From Aurelia coerulea (taxonomy: Eukaryota; Cnidaria; Scyphozoa; Semaeostomeae; Ulmaridae): 64,000 bases of DNA. Where the stretch lies: contig CM076961.1 in NCBI GenBank assembly GCA_039566865.1, positions 7,153,501 to 7,217,500 on the forward strand, read 5' to 3'. Under the pieces are notes generated by a model that was given only the letters and a program-made list of their open reading frames with translations, was not told where the DNA came from and searched no databases. Position numbers and translations under genes: made by a program. Below, piece by piece: positions 38,071-49,078 of this stretch (positions are counted from its first letter, which is position 1; the number at the start of each line of letters is the position of its first letter).

Positions 38071-38081
38071 ATTAGTACCTT

Positions 38082-38680
38082 GAACTATGTTAAAAACCGA
38101 CTTTCAATAATGATGATGATGATGATTAGCCAAAACGCTACTATCATCGCGTTAATCGTCTTAATAGTGATAATCCCCCAGTGAAAGTCAATCTTTGTGT
38201 GCAGGCCTCTATGAAATGTTCTTTGCGTGCAAGAAAATGTCTTTAGGAAAAATCTGCCTGCAAGTAACCAAAACACTTGTGCCAGCAACAAATTGCGTGT
38301 GATAGTCTGTGCCTCGGAGTGGTGCTGGTGCGCTTGCGTAGATTCATGAGGCCTACTAGGATATAACCAATGCCATGGACGTATTTGAGGCATATTATTG
38401 TAAAATAGTTATCATTGTTGTATTCCACAGTGACATGATCAAGTAGCATCATGCTATTTTTTGTATAAACTTATGTGTGGATGATGTGACGCGGTACATG
38501 TTCAATGATATATCTATGTATGCTTGGTGTCTTATTAGGACTGTTAGCGAAGTCCACGATTTAAGTCCCTTTACTGTCGCTCATTGAATTGAATTGATGT
38601 TTTTCTTACTTCAGTAGTCGTAAAAAAATCGTTTCAGGGGAGCGAAAGTACAGCAGAATGATGAATCTAGTCTTGACATA
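38082..38680. other. Intergenic with an ATG/GAT microsatellite
   Basis: ATGATGATGATGATGATT at about 38109-38127. Otherwise nothing. Confidence 0.4.
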
Positions 38681-39287
38681 CAGGGTGCTCCAATGAAACA
38701 ATGGCAAAGGAAAGGCAAAATATGTGGTTACTTCAACACAGCACTGCTGTTCTTTTCCAGCAATGTCAAAATTAAGTAACGTTTTCTTCTCATTCTTAAA
38801 AGGGTTGACAGTGTTGTCTCCTAGATACACAATACTGTCATTGCTTATTTTGCCTTTCCTCTACCATAAATCAGCAACCACTTGTCCAATTGACTCAATC
38901 AACAATGCCTGCCAAAAGTCTTGGAACACCTTTGCTATTTTTGCATTTTTTGCGACTTCCCCCTCTCCCCCTCCGAACAATGTTGTTCTGTGATGACAAA
39001 ATGGGGATGGCAGGACGATTCGCGACTCTCATGGAATGCTAGGACAATAACCTTGCAAATCAACATTGTTTTGGAGGTGAGGGGGTGCTTAAGCCTAATC
39101 GCTATGGCTAGAACTGCGGATTGGCAAGAAATAGCCTAAGTGTTCCAAGGACTTTTGGCAGGCATTAAAGGTCTAATGCTCTAAGTTGAAGCCTGACCTA
39201 TGCTTATTTGTTAAAACCAAAGCAAGTAATGCTACAGGTCCTTCACGGCAGCCACACAAACAGGGAGTGATTTTTTAGGACACACTG
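38681..39287. mobile_element. Mariner-like MITE, TA-flanked, with nested element
   Basis: The left end is TA|CAGGGTGCTCCAATG and the right end inverts to CAGTGTGTCCTAAAAAA, with TA at 38679-38680 and 39288-39289. These resemble CAGGGTGTCCCA-type mariner ends. A second TIR element (38904-39166) sits inside it. Confidence 0.7.
38904..39166. mobile_element. TIR element with C-tract/ACAATGTTG core (nested)
   Basis: AATGCCTGCCAAAAGTCTTG and its inverse CAAGGACTTTTGGCAGGCATT-type end (near-perfect arms of about 27 bp). The interior CCCCCTCCGAACAATGTTG pairs with CAACATTGTTTTGGAGG. Same family as 9946-10240. Confidence 0.82.
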
Positions 39288-39313
39288 TAGCTTTACTGTT
39301 CAGTGTTGTCAAT

Positions 39314-42147
39314 GGAGGGTACTTTTAGCGTGTCACCCGAGCTCGATATCGTGCTCCAAATCTTTTGTTCGCTAATATAGATCACTACACCTACTTTCAT
39401 CAAAAGGGCTTAAAGGTAATGTGTCCATGTAAGTACAGCGAATTTGCAATTTTCATGTGATATTTCATGTGATCACTTTACCTTGAATGACTTTTATATA
39501 ACCACTTTTAATATAAGCAGACTGATGACTTACTTGCGGTTGTACTTTCAGAGCTGAACCCGAAGTCTGACAGCAGGCAGCCTCGTTGTGAAATTTAAAT
39601 TCTAGTTTTGCATGTGGTCAGTTAAATTCTACAAAGGCTCTTCGTCAGCATCGCGTCAACATGTTTTTTACAAGAGTGTATATGCGGCTGTACTTGCATG
39701 GACACATTACCTTTAAACCAAAGGAATCTGTCAATGGTGATTGCAATAATGTTATGCACAGCACAAGAATATTTTGCGTCAATCGAGATACTTTTAGCGT
39801 GTCATCCGGTAGCGTGACGTCATCTACCAAGATCTTTTGTTCGCTAAGATGGCTCACTACACCTACTTTCATCAAAAGGGCTTAAACCAAAGGAATCTGT
39901 CAATGGTGATTGCAATAATATTATGCACAGCACAAGAATATTTTGCGTCAATCGAGATACATTTAGCGTGTCATCCGGTAGCGTGACGTCATCTACCAAG
40001 ATCTTTTGTTCGCTAAGATGGCTCACTACACCTACTTTCATCAAAAGGGCTTAAACCAAAGGAATCTGTCAATGGTGATTGCAATAATATTATGCACAGC
40101 ACAAGAATATTTTGCGTCAATCGAGATACATTTAGCGTGTCATCCGGTAGCGTGACGTCATCTACCAAGATCTTTTGTTCGCTAAGATGGCTCACTACAC
40201 CTACTTTCATCAAAAGGGCTTAAACCAAAGGAATCTGTCAATGGTGATTGCAATAATATTATGCACAGCACAAGAATATTTTGCGTCAATCGAGATACTT
40301 TTAGCGTGTCATCCGGTAGCGTGACGTCATCTACCAAGATCTTTTGTTCGCTAATATGGCTCACTACACCTACTTTCATCAAAAGGGCTTAAACCAAAGG
40401 AATCTGTCAATGGTGATTGCAATAATATTATGCACAGCACAAGAATATTTTGCGTCAATCGAGATACTTTTAGCGTGTCATCCGGTAGCGTGACGTCATC
40501 TACCAAGATCTTTTGTTCGCTAATATGGCTCACTACACCTACTTTCATCAAAAGGGCTTAAACCAAAGGAATCTGTCAATGGTGATTGCAATAATATTAT
40601 GCACAGCACAAGAATATTTTGCGTCAATCGAGATACTTTTAGCGTGTCATCCGGTAGCGTGACGTCATCTACCAAGATCTTTTGTTCGCTAATATGGCTC
40701 ACTACACCTACTTTCATCAAAAGGGCTTAAACCAAAGGAATCTGTCAATGGTGATTGCAATAATATTATGCACAGCACAAGAATATTTTGCGTCAATCGA
40801 GATACATTTAGCGTGTCATCCGGTAGCGTGACGTCATCTACCAAGATCTTTTGTTCGCTAAGATGGCTCACTACACCTACTTTCATCAAAAGGGCTTAAA
40901 CCAAAGGAATCTGTCAATGGTGATTGCAATAATATTATGCACAGCACAAGAATATTTTGCGTCAATCGAGATACATTTAGCGTGTCATCCGGTAGCGTGA
41001 CGTCATCTACCAAGATCTTTTGTTCGCTAATATGGCTCACTACACCTACTTTCATCAAAAGGGCTTAAACCAAAGGAATCTGTCAATGGTGATTGCAATA
41101 ATATTATGCACAGCACAAGAATATTTTGCGTCAATCGAGATACTTTTAGCGTGTCATCCGGTAGCGTGACGTCATCTACCAAGATCTTTTGTTCGCTAAG
41201 ATGGCTCACTACACCTACTTTCATCAAAAGGGCTTAAACCAAAGGAATCTGTCAATGGTGATTGCAATAATATTATGCACAGCACAAGAATATTTTGCGT
41301 CAATCGAGATACATTTAGCGTGTCATCCGGTAGCGTGACGTCATCTACCAAGATCTTTTGTTCGCTAAGATGGCTCACTACACCTACTTTCATCAAAAGG
41401 GCTTAAACCAAAGGAATCTGTCAATGGTGATTGCAATAATATTATGCACAGCACAAGAATATTTTGCGTCAATCGAGATACTTTTAGCGTGTCATCCGGT
41501 AGCGTGACGTCATCTACCAAGATCTTTTGTTCGCTAATATGGCTCACTACACCTACTTTCATCAAAAGGGCTTAAACCAAAGGAATCTGTCAATGGTGAT
41601 TGCAATAATATTATGCACAGCACAAGAATATTTTGCGTCAATCGAGATACTTTTAGCGTGTCATCCGGTAGCGTGACGTCATCTACCAAGATCTTTTGTT
41701 CGCTAAGATGGCTCACTACACCTACTTTCATCAAAAGGGCTTAAACCAAAGGAATCTGTCAATGGTGATTGCAATAATATTATGCACAGCACAAGAATAT
41801 TTTGCGTCAATCGAGATACTTTTAGCGTGTCATCCGGTAGCGTGACGTCATCTACCAAGATCTTTTGTTCGCTAATATGGCTCACTACACCTACTTTCAT
41901 CAAAAGGGCTTAAACCAAAGGAATCTGTCAATGGTGATTGCAATAATATTATGCACAGCACAAGAATATTTTGCGTCAATCGAGATACTTTTAGCGTGTC
42001 ATCCGGTAGCGTGACGTCATCTACCAAGATCTTTTGTTCGCTAATATGGCTCACTACACCTACTTTCATCAAAAGGGCTTAAACCAAAGGAATCTGTCAA
42101 TGGTGATTGCAATAATATTATGCACAGCACAAGAATATTTTGCGTCA
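39314..42147. repeat. 169-bp tandem (satellite-like) array, about 15 units
   Basis: Units repeat every 169 bp with only two common variable positions. The first unit is split by a 299-bp MITE (39414-39712). Fourteen units carry GCGTGACGTCATC. Because 169 is not a multiple of 3, each unit has the same 66-codon minus-strand frame in a new register; these are not genes. The array stops abruptly at about 42147, ahead of a SINE. Confidence 0.95.
39414..39712. mobile_element. TTAA-flanked MITE splitting the first array unit
   Basis: Ends AGGTAATGTGTCCATGTAAG and, inverted, AGGTAATGTGTCCATGCAAG. TTAA at 39410-39413 and 39713-39716. The intact unit elsewhere reads GGGCTTAAACCAAAGG, so the empty site is known exactly. 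Confidence 0.9.
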
Positions 42148-42195
42148 ATGATGGCTCCGGTCTGATGAAAATTGTAGTGTAAGGCTATGTTAGAA

Positions 42196-42390
42196 GGCGC
42201 TGTGGCGCAGTGGTGTAATCGTCTGACTTTGCAGCCAGAACAGTCAGACGGAGTGGGTTCGATACCCGGTAGGACCCCATCACTTGAACGTCATGACAGG
42301 GGTCGCGGACTCGATTAGGTCTGCTCTATTTCTGCGATCCCAGCGCTTGGCGCTGAAAAACGCAACTTAACCTTCACCAGAAGCGTTTTT
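42196..42390 (+). mobile_element. tRNA-derived SINE
   Basis: Head with TGTGGCGCAGTGGTGTAATC (A box) and GGGTTCGATACCCGG (B box, about 42255). The body contains CATCACTTGAACGTCATG and GATCCCAGCGCTTGGCGC. The ends are not cleanly defined. Confidence 0.75.
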
Positions 42391-42486
42391 GGTGTTGATA
42401 AAATATTGCTTTGGTGTAAGTGAAGTTTTAGCTTTACAAAATCCCCTTTCTATACTACAAAGGTTTTATTTTTCTGGTGTTAAGAC

Positions 42487-43711
42487 CAGTGGCGGACTGG
42501 CTCCGATTTTTTCAACGGCCATGGATAAGTTAAGGGGGCCATAAGTGGGTGTGGTCTAAATGGTGCGGGTGCGGTCATATGAGCAAAATTCGTCGCAATT
42601 CCTTGATTTCTTACCAATAGCAAAGCTAAAGTCACTTTCTTTCATGCGTGGCCAGAAAGTGACTGAGGTCTGAGGTCTGAGGTCTGAGGGCGAATCCCCA
42701 AGAAACATTTTTGTGGCTACGCCCTTTACTTTGGCTTAGAATGCATTTCCCAATAGCATGCTTGCCTTTAGTGACAAGGAAACCTTGATCGTTTTGTGAC
42801 AGTTATCCTATGAATCAGAGCACGAGGAAAATTTTTGAAGAAAGGTCCTTTACTTTGGCTTAGAATGCATCTCCTAATATCATGCTTGCCTTTAGCGACA
42901 AGGAAACCTTGATCGTTTTGTGACAGTTTTCCTATGAATCAGAGCACGAGGAAATTTTTGAAGATAGGTCCTTTACTTTGCCTTAGAATGCATCTCCTAA
43001 TATCATGCTTGCCTTTAGCGACAAGGAAACCTTGATCGTTTTGTGACAGTTATCCTATGAATCAGAGCACGAGGAAATTTTTTGAAGAAAGGTCCTTTAC
43101 TTTGGCTTAGAATGCATCTCCCAATATCATGCTTGCCTTTAGCGACAAGGAAACCTTGATCGTTTTGTGACAGTTATCCTATGAATCAGAGCACGAGGAA
43201 AATTTTTGAAGAAAGGTCCTTTACTTTGGCTTAGAATGCATCTCCCAATATGATGCTTGCCAGTGCCAAGATTTTACATTTCTCGGAAAATTCTTTCCCA
43301 ACCTATACCCAGCTATTTTCTCTTCGGTTTTAGAGGAATCTCGAGGACCACCTTTCGACAAAAGTGGGGGGGGGTGGCAATTACCCCCTCCCCCGTGGCC
43401 ACGCCACTGATTTCGAGAGTCATTTTTTTACAGAAGTGGAGGGGACCTATACTTTTTCTGCAACGGTGCTCCTTTCTTCGCCATCCGTATCTTCACTCTC
43501 CGACTATATTCATTTCTTTGAACAAGTACACTAACACAGAAGGATTCAAATGTGAAGTGAGATGTCCAGTATTCACAATGTAAAACTACTAAAGAAGTCC
43601 CTTATTTTGCCAAAGGGGCCCTTTTCCAGTAAAAAGGGGGCCCTTTTCACAAGATTTTGAGGGGGGCCCACCGGCCACGGGCCGGTGGGCCGGTGGGCCA
43701 GTCCGCCACTG
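42487..43711. mobile_element. hAT-like element with 8-bp TSD and internal tandem repeat
   Basis: Ends CAGTGGCGGACTGGC and GCCAGTCCGCCACTG. Exact GTTAAGAC at 42479-42486 and 43712-43719. The CAGTGGCG start and the 8-bp duplication fit hAT. There is no transposase. The interior holds about 4.5 copies of a ~123-bp repeat. Confidence 0.88.
42721..43262. repeat. ~123-bp tandem repeat inside the hAT-like element
   Basis: Units start CCTTTACTTTGGCTTAGAAT at about 42723, 42846, 42969, 43093 and 43217; the last is partial. Each continues GCGACAAGGAAACCTTGATC. The units differ by few bases. Confidence 0.9.
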
Positions 43712-43719
43712 GTTAAGAC

Positions 43720-44178
43720 AAAGCTTATGCGCCGCAGCATCCGCTGACATTTTCAAACCACTCGTTAAAGCTTGATTCTCATAACTGTAAGAATCATGAC
43801 AAATACAACAGCAATACTCGTTCGGGATATTGCGAACTCCCCCTTTTCTAAATCACCATGGAAAAGACGTAAACTCTGATTGGCTCGCTGATCAATGGAA
43901 TGGGCGAAGATCTTTGGGGAATGTGGGAATTTACAAAGGAAGAATGAAGGGCGATGACACTGAAATCGCTATTACACAGTATCCAAAAATTTTAAGCGGG
44001 GGTCTAGCTATTCTGGAGAAAATCCTAAAGACTTTCACTAATAGTATCCCGAACAAATACAACAAGAAAAGTCTAGAAATATCTTTGCATCGCTTTACTT
44101 TCTAAGCTATATTCGACGATGCTCTAACGCATTCAGGTGGAACAAACGATTCCATTTTGCAAATGACAAATCTTTGAA
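43720..44178. other. Intergenic, no features
   Basis: A 91-codon frame at 43830-44105 has no recognisable domain. I do not call it a gene. Confidence 0.4.
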
Positions 44179-44773
44179 ATGGGTGTATCAAAAATGTATG
44201 CAGATGTGGTTGTTTGGTTGTATGATGCGAATCTAGCTTTAAATCAATGGTTAATCACTGTCCAAATTTCGTGGATAGTTGACATGAATATTGATACTTT
44301 ATTTGTTGGTATTGTTGCCATTAAAGTAGAAATAGTAATCTTGGAAGCTCAAACTTGCGTCCAACTTCAAACAAGAGCTCTCTTAGCCTAAGCAAATTCT
44401 TCAAGCACATAAAATAGATCAACAATGTTTTTCGATGAAATTTGAGTATAGTAGAAAATAGCTATCGAATTCTTTTTGCTAGAAGTCACCCAGAGTGCAG
44501 TTTTTTCAATAGTTCTTTAATTTCAGTTTTGGATATCGATTTACTTCAAGAATTTGGGTAGGCCAAAGCCCAAAAGCGCTGGTTTGGAGGTGGACGCAAA
44601 TCTGAACTTTCAAGATTATTATTGCTACTTTAAAAGCACCATTACCAACAAACGAGGTATGCATGTTGAAATTAACTATCGAAGACCATTTTGAGAGTGA
44701 TTAGCCATTGATTAAAGCTTAATGCGCATCGCTGGGCCCGTCCCAGTCTGTTTACTTTTTCTGGCACACCCGG
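44179..44773. mobile_element. Palindromic TA-MITE (CCGGGTGTGCCAG end)
   Basis: The right end CTGGCACACCCGG is followed by TA (44774-44775). The left end is mutated to GGGTGTATCAAAAATG. The arms pair over more than 200 bp, for example AATCAATGGTTAATCACT against AGTGATTAGCCATTGATT. The small frame inside is repeat sequence. Confidence 0.78.
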
Positions 44774-45100
44774 TAGAGTTAAGACGCGTTCGAATTAGAA
44801 TACTGCATTCCTTTTATGAGCTCATTTCGTCAGTGAGTTGTTGCCTTTAATTGCTTTGGAACATTGTCATAGGCGTCGACAGAATCTCAAGTGACAGAAT
44901 CTCAAGACAGTCTCGACGCAGTTTGCTGTCTTATTTCTGATGCATTCCTAACCCAATTGTTCATACTAGTATGTGAACTACACTGATTACTTAAGTCCTT
45001 TGTATCCCTGTGGTAAACCTTGCTCATTAACGACGCATAATGAAACAATGAAGAAGCTGACCCTCTTTTAGGAATCATTTATTCGAATACTGTTCGAGCT

Positions 45101-45409
45101 CCCTGGGGGGGTACATAACATGTTTAGGGTACGGGTATGTGCCGCCCAAATGGGTGGGTTTTTGGCCCTAAAATACTCTAAACAAGGGTCCTTTTTCGGC
45201 AGATTTTCCATAAACGTGGATGGAATTTCGCTGAAATTCGCAAAAAATGGTTAAAATGGGCAGTTTTCCGCCAAAATTCATCATAAAAGTGGGTATCAAA
45301 AGCAAGTTTCGGTAATTAGAAGAGGGTAGCTTTCAGAAAACCGGGCGGCAGACTCCCGTCCATCCACAAGTCATGTACCCCCCCCCCCACCCCCCCCCCC
45401 CCCCCCGGG
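45101..45409. mobile_element. 309-bp element with G/C-tract ends and 8-bp TSD
   Basis: Starts CCCTGGGGGGGTACATAACA and ends in a C tract with GTACCCCC and CCCCCCGGG. Exact TTCGAGCT at 45093-45100 and 45410-45417. The inner text ACGGGTATGTGCCGCCC is typical of a repeat I associate with cnidarian genomes. Confidence 0.85.
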
Positions 45410-45417
45410 TTCGAGCT

Positions 45418-46377
45418 ACGGTCTAGGCTCTCTTCAGCGGTCTCTCCTCGGAAATGAAATGCAATAAAAACCAGGTTAACCAGACAGTAGACCAATAAAA
45501 CCTGGTATAGATCCAAAGAAGACAGTTAACTTTACCCTGTGAGTGCAAAATAGGTACGACGCTTTCGGGCATTTTCCATGATTATCAGACCAAACTTACC
45601 ATAGAAGTCTCCAAGCACCTACCGCAGCAACTTCATTCAAATTTAATCAATTACAGCAATCGAAAGCTCGAAAACGATTGTTCTTTACCAAATGTCCCTG
45701 CCTGATTGGTACAAAGGGAAACTGTGGACGAGGGCCTAACCTAAGTAGGATCAAGTTTTTCAGAGTGACATCATGAGTCTCTGTTGATTGAAGCTACGTA
45801 AACAAGTAAAAAAGCACAGAGAAAGCAGGGACTAACGTAATCAGTCATGTGTGAACAAAGCGTCTGATGTCTGAGTGTCTCATTCAACTTATATTTTATA
45901 AAAAAGCTTATGTAATCAAAGACGAGAGAAAATCTTTTATGTAAGATGTCAACTGTAAATTGTAGCATAATAGATAGATTATTGTAGTTATTTCTTGAAT
46001 TTCATATTTGCTTAAAAGTATTAGAAATTCTCTAAACATACCTGTACGCTTATGATTAGTGGAAGTCTTTCGAGTTTACATTTGTGTGACGCAGTGTGTT
46101 TTGCAGAGCCTAGCATGGCCAGGAAAAGGGAGCATTGGGCTTTAGCGGATCATCGGGTTTCGGGATGTGAAAGGTTATGGGTTTTGCCACTTGCAGTTCA
46201 TTGACATTTGCAGCGCTGAGGTTGACAGTCAACCTCGTCCCAAGAGCCTTTTGTCATATTTGGACGGAGACGAACTCTTCAATAGTTTTGCATATTCTCA
46301 CGTTTTTGTCTATGAGTTTCTTATTTTGCTAGTCATGATAATTTAATTTTTAGCAATCCATACTTAAAGGACAAGTC
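45418..46377. other. Intergenic, no features
   Basis: No gene or repeat family recognised. Confidence 0.4.
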
Positions 46378-46767
46378 CGGGGTTTCTACAATTAATGTCA
46401 AAAAGCAACCTTACCAGCTGCCAAACATCATTTGTAGCTTTTTTCCGGGTTTTGTCTTTTTCTGTTGTAAATTCGTACGACATTTTTCGTATGTTAGGCT
46501 AGCCTCGGTTTGGAGACTGGATTGTGACGTCGGAAATTACTTGAGAGTTCTATAAGAAAACAAACTCGTTCCGGTCGAAGGTGAAATGGGTGAAATTACG
46601 TCATGACTAATGACGTCATTTCACTCATTTCACAGATTTAAATCATAGTGTTTAAATACACAATTTCGCAGAGAAAAGACAGAAGGTTGCAAAAAAGTAC
46701 TACACACCATTCACAACATTGTGATCTTTCATTTTATGAACAATTTTTCCAACCCCGAACTTGTCCT
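46378..46767. mobile_element. TTAA-flanked MITE, AGGACAAGT family copy 2
   Basis: Ends AGGACAAGTCCGGGGTTTC and, inverted, AGGACAAGTTCGGGGTTGG. TTAA at 46374-46377 and 46768-46771. It contains ACGTCATGACTAATGACGTCA at its inner fold. Same family as 34873-35334. Confidence 0.85.
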
Positions 46768-46889
46768 TTAATGCTGAAAACCAGTTGTGTATCCTTGCTG
46801 GGATTTCTTGGTATTTGGTATTCGTATACGTTTGAAGCCACGGAATATATCAATTTGAGACCACCCAAGCAGTACATGGCCAAGTGAAT

Positions 46890-47298
46890 GAGTATGAGCC
46901 TTCAGAAAAGCCCCCAAATGAGTTCATACCAAATGAGTTCATACCATTGCAATTCGGTGAAAGATCCACAAGAAGACGGTCAAGTGTCACAATTGATTGG
47001 GATGCAGTTGACCATGAACAGATGATTCGCCTGAACTAAGAAAGAGCAAGTGCCAAAGTGAGCTCTGACAAACGCTGTGAAGGAAGTAACAACAGCTTTG
47101 GTGCGTCATGGTTCAGAAAATGTAGAATCGTTGACCTATTTTGAAGAGAAACTCGAAGCAGTGTTCATAGACTTTCAGAGGGCGTGCAACCCATTCAAAA
47201 CAATACTAAGTGATGAAGATGACATTGACGAATGCTGTACTTATTTCAGTAAAGGAGAGCGACGTTTTCTCGTCATGAGACAGCGATTGCGTAATCGT
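46890..47298 (+). pseudogene. BEL/Pao-type retroelement, gag-like remnant
   Basis: Broken frames here read like the N-terminal gag region of BEL/Pao retroelements (the 47077-47334 frame with FEEKLEAVFIDFQRAC and a zone rich in Asp and Glu). Stops and shifts precede it. The sequence is interrupted at 47307 by a long-TIR transposon. No LTR was identified. The call rests mainly on the RT fragment found beyond the insertion. Confidence 0.55.
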
Positions 47299-47740
47299 GG
47301 TGGTGTGAACAGGGCAACATTTCGTTTTCAATAGACCAAGGAGTTTGTTTTGATTTGGGGATTGACCAATCAGATCACGCTATTCTCAAAGATGGCGGCC
47401 CGCTGTAAACAAGCAAACCTCCGAAAAAGGGCTAAAACCTATCTTTGTTTTTGTTCCACGGATTTGTGGTTTTCGAATATTTTCAATCAATGACAACGAA
47501 TTTCTTAAATATAAATTCTGATGCACACTTCCAATGTGCATTTTCCCGATATTCAGCCTAAATCAAGAGTAACAGGGTGTTGAAACTAACGAAAAAATCG
47601 CACGGTTTCAGACCATGCCCTCGCCATTACTTGTCGAAATAATATGCAGGAAAATTACTTGGAAATCAAAACAAGCCCGAAAAGATTATTTTAAAAGTCA
47701 TACGACCTTGAAATTGACACTTTCGCATTTATTTTTTAAT

Positions 47741-49078
47741 CCCAAAGCCCACAAAGGTCAAGTGGCTTTTTATTGCTTATAGAAACAGGGTATCACTAGC
47801 CTATCTAACATTTTGCAAAACATGTTCAGACAAGGGGACTCGATCCTTTTGCTGTAAGAACCAAAGTTGCGTTTTTCACTCTTCACATACCCCTTCACTG
47901 TTCAGCTCAGCTCCCCCCGTCCCGGGGGCGAAATTTTAACGGAATGTCTCGGCGGGAAAGTTTTGGCGGGAAAATTTTAGTTCTTGTGCCGGCTAAATAT
48001 TGGCCTAATGTTGTAGGCTGAAGTATGCCCGCGTTTACGGAAAAAGTTCGCGAGATGCCTGGAGGATTTTCACAGAAATGTGGGAATCCCTTTCCCTTAC
48101 ATGAAGTATGAATAAAGAATGATCCAGAAACGGAGATTGTTAATATAAAATCTAATCGCCTCCAAAGCAACTGAACGTGTTAAAAAAATTGCCAAAAGAT
48201 GGTCAAACTTCAACGAGAGCAATGACCAAGTTGGTTGAACCGGTTTGTAAAATTCCATCGTTATCACCATAATGGCTGTTTTGATTAAAATCGTTGATCA
48301 CAGCACACTATGAGTGAGTACACACGTTTTTTAGCCAGTTTCTTAAATTTAAGGCCATTTTACTCAAAAAGTTTGTGAGGAGTCTCTTTATGTCTTGGGA
48401 GTACCTTATGAAATTCCAAAGCAAGTATTAACAGAAATGGCACTACAAATTCAGAAATGTTTCAGTACTGCACATTATCAAAATACTTTCAGGTGACCTA
48501 GGAAAATATTAACTTCAAGTTAAAAACGTTCGTACTTTTTGATTACAAAGTCCAACTTTGTAATCTAAGAAGGGGCTTCGATGTCAGGCTGTCAGGAAGA
48601 AAGAAAGAAAGTAAGTAACCCACTTCCGTCACGCTCGTTAAAGCGATTGATTAACGTTTTATCTCTGCTAATTGGCACTGAAATAAAGAAAGCGCACATA
48701 AAGCGCATACAAGACAGGAGTTTCCCGCGATCCTATAGCAACATTTGACGTCGGCTTATTTCATGTTAGACAGATTTGACACCATAAGATGGATAAATTA
48801 CCATGATGTTTACCCTGGCACAACAACAAATTTACCCAGAATTGGCACGTTCTTGACTTCATTAGCAGCTTAATTATGTCAAAACAATCGTTTTCTAGAA
48901 CGAACGAATCATTAGCCACTTATTGATAGTACTCATTATGCAAATAAGTCAACTTTAGAGGATGATGTAACTGGTGGCCTGCACAGAGGCTAGCACTCGC
49001 AGCATCGCCGAAGATAGAAGGATCCCCTTCCTACACAGCTACAGAAAGGTGCAGAATCCCAGCAAACAATAGACCTTT
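47741..49078. other. Interior of the long-TIR element, left half
   Basis: No conserved domain is seen. A short AAGAAAGAAAGT run lies near 48600. Confidence 0.4.

Noticed and set aside
39645..42072. Fourteen near-identical minus-strand 66-76-residue frames
   Set aside because: They are one frame of a 169-bp tandem repeat, appearing in a new register each unit. They share no start context or domain and are explained by the repeat.
39314..42147. CRISPR-like array
   Set aside because: The repeats are contiguous 169-bp units without unique spacers, in a eukaryotic genome.
42196..42270. Functional tRNA gene
   Set aside because: The promoter boxes are present, but the flanking sequence continues as a SINE body and no clean cloverleaf is seen.
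43830..44391. Two small genes downstream of the hAT-like element
   Set aside because: The second frame is inside the palindromic MITE at 44179-44773. The first has no recognisable feature or splice context.
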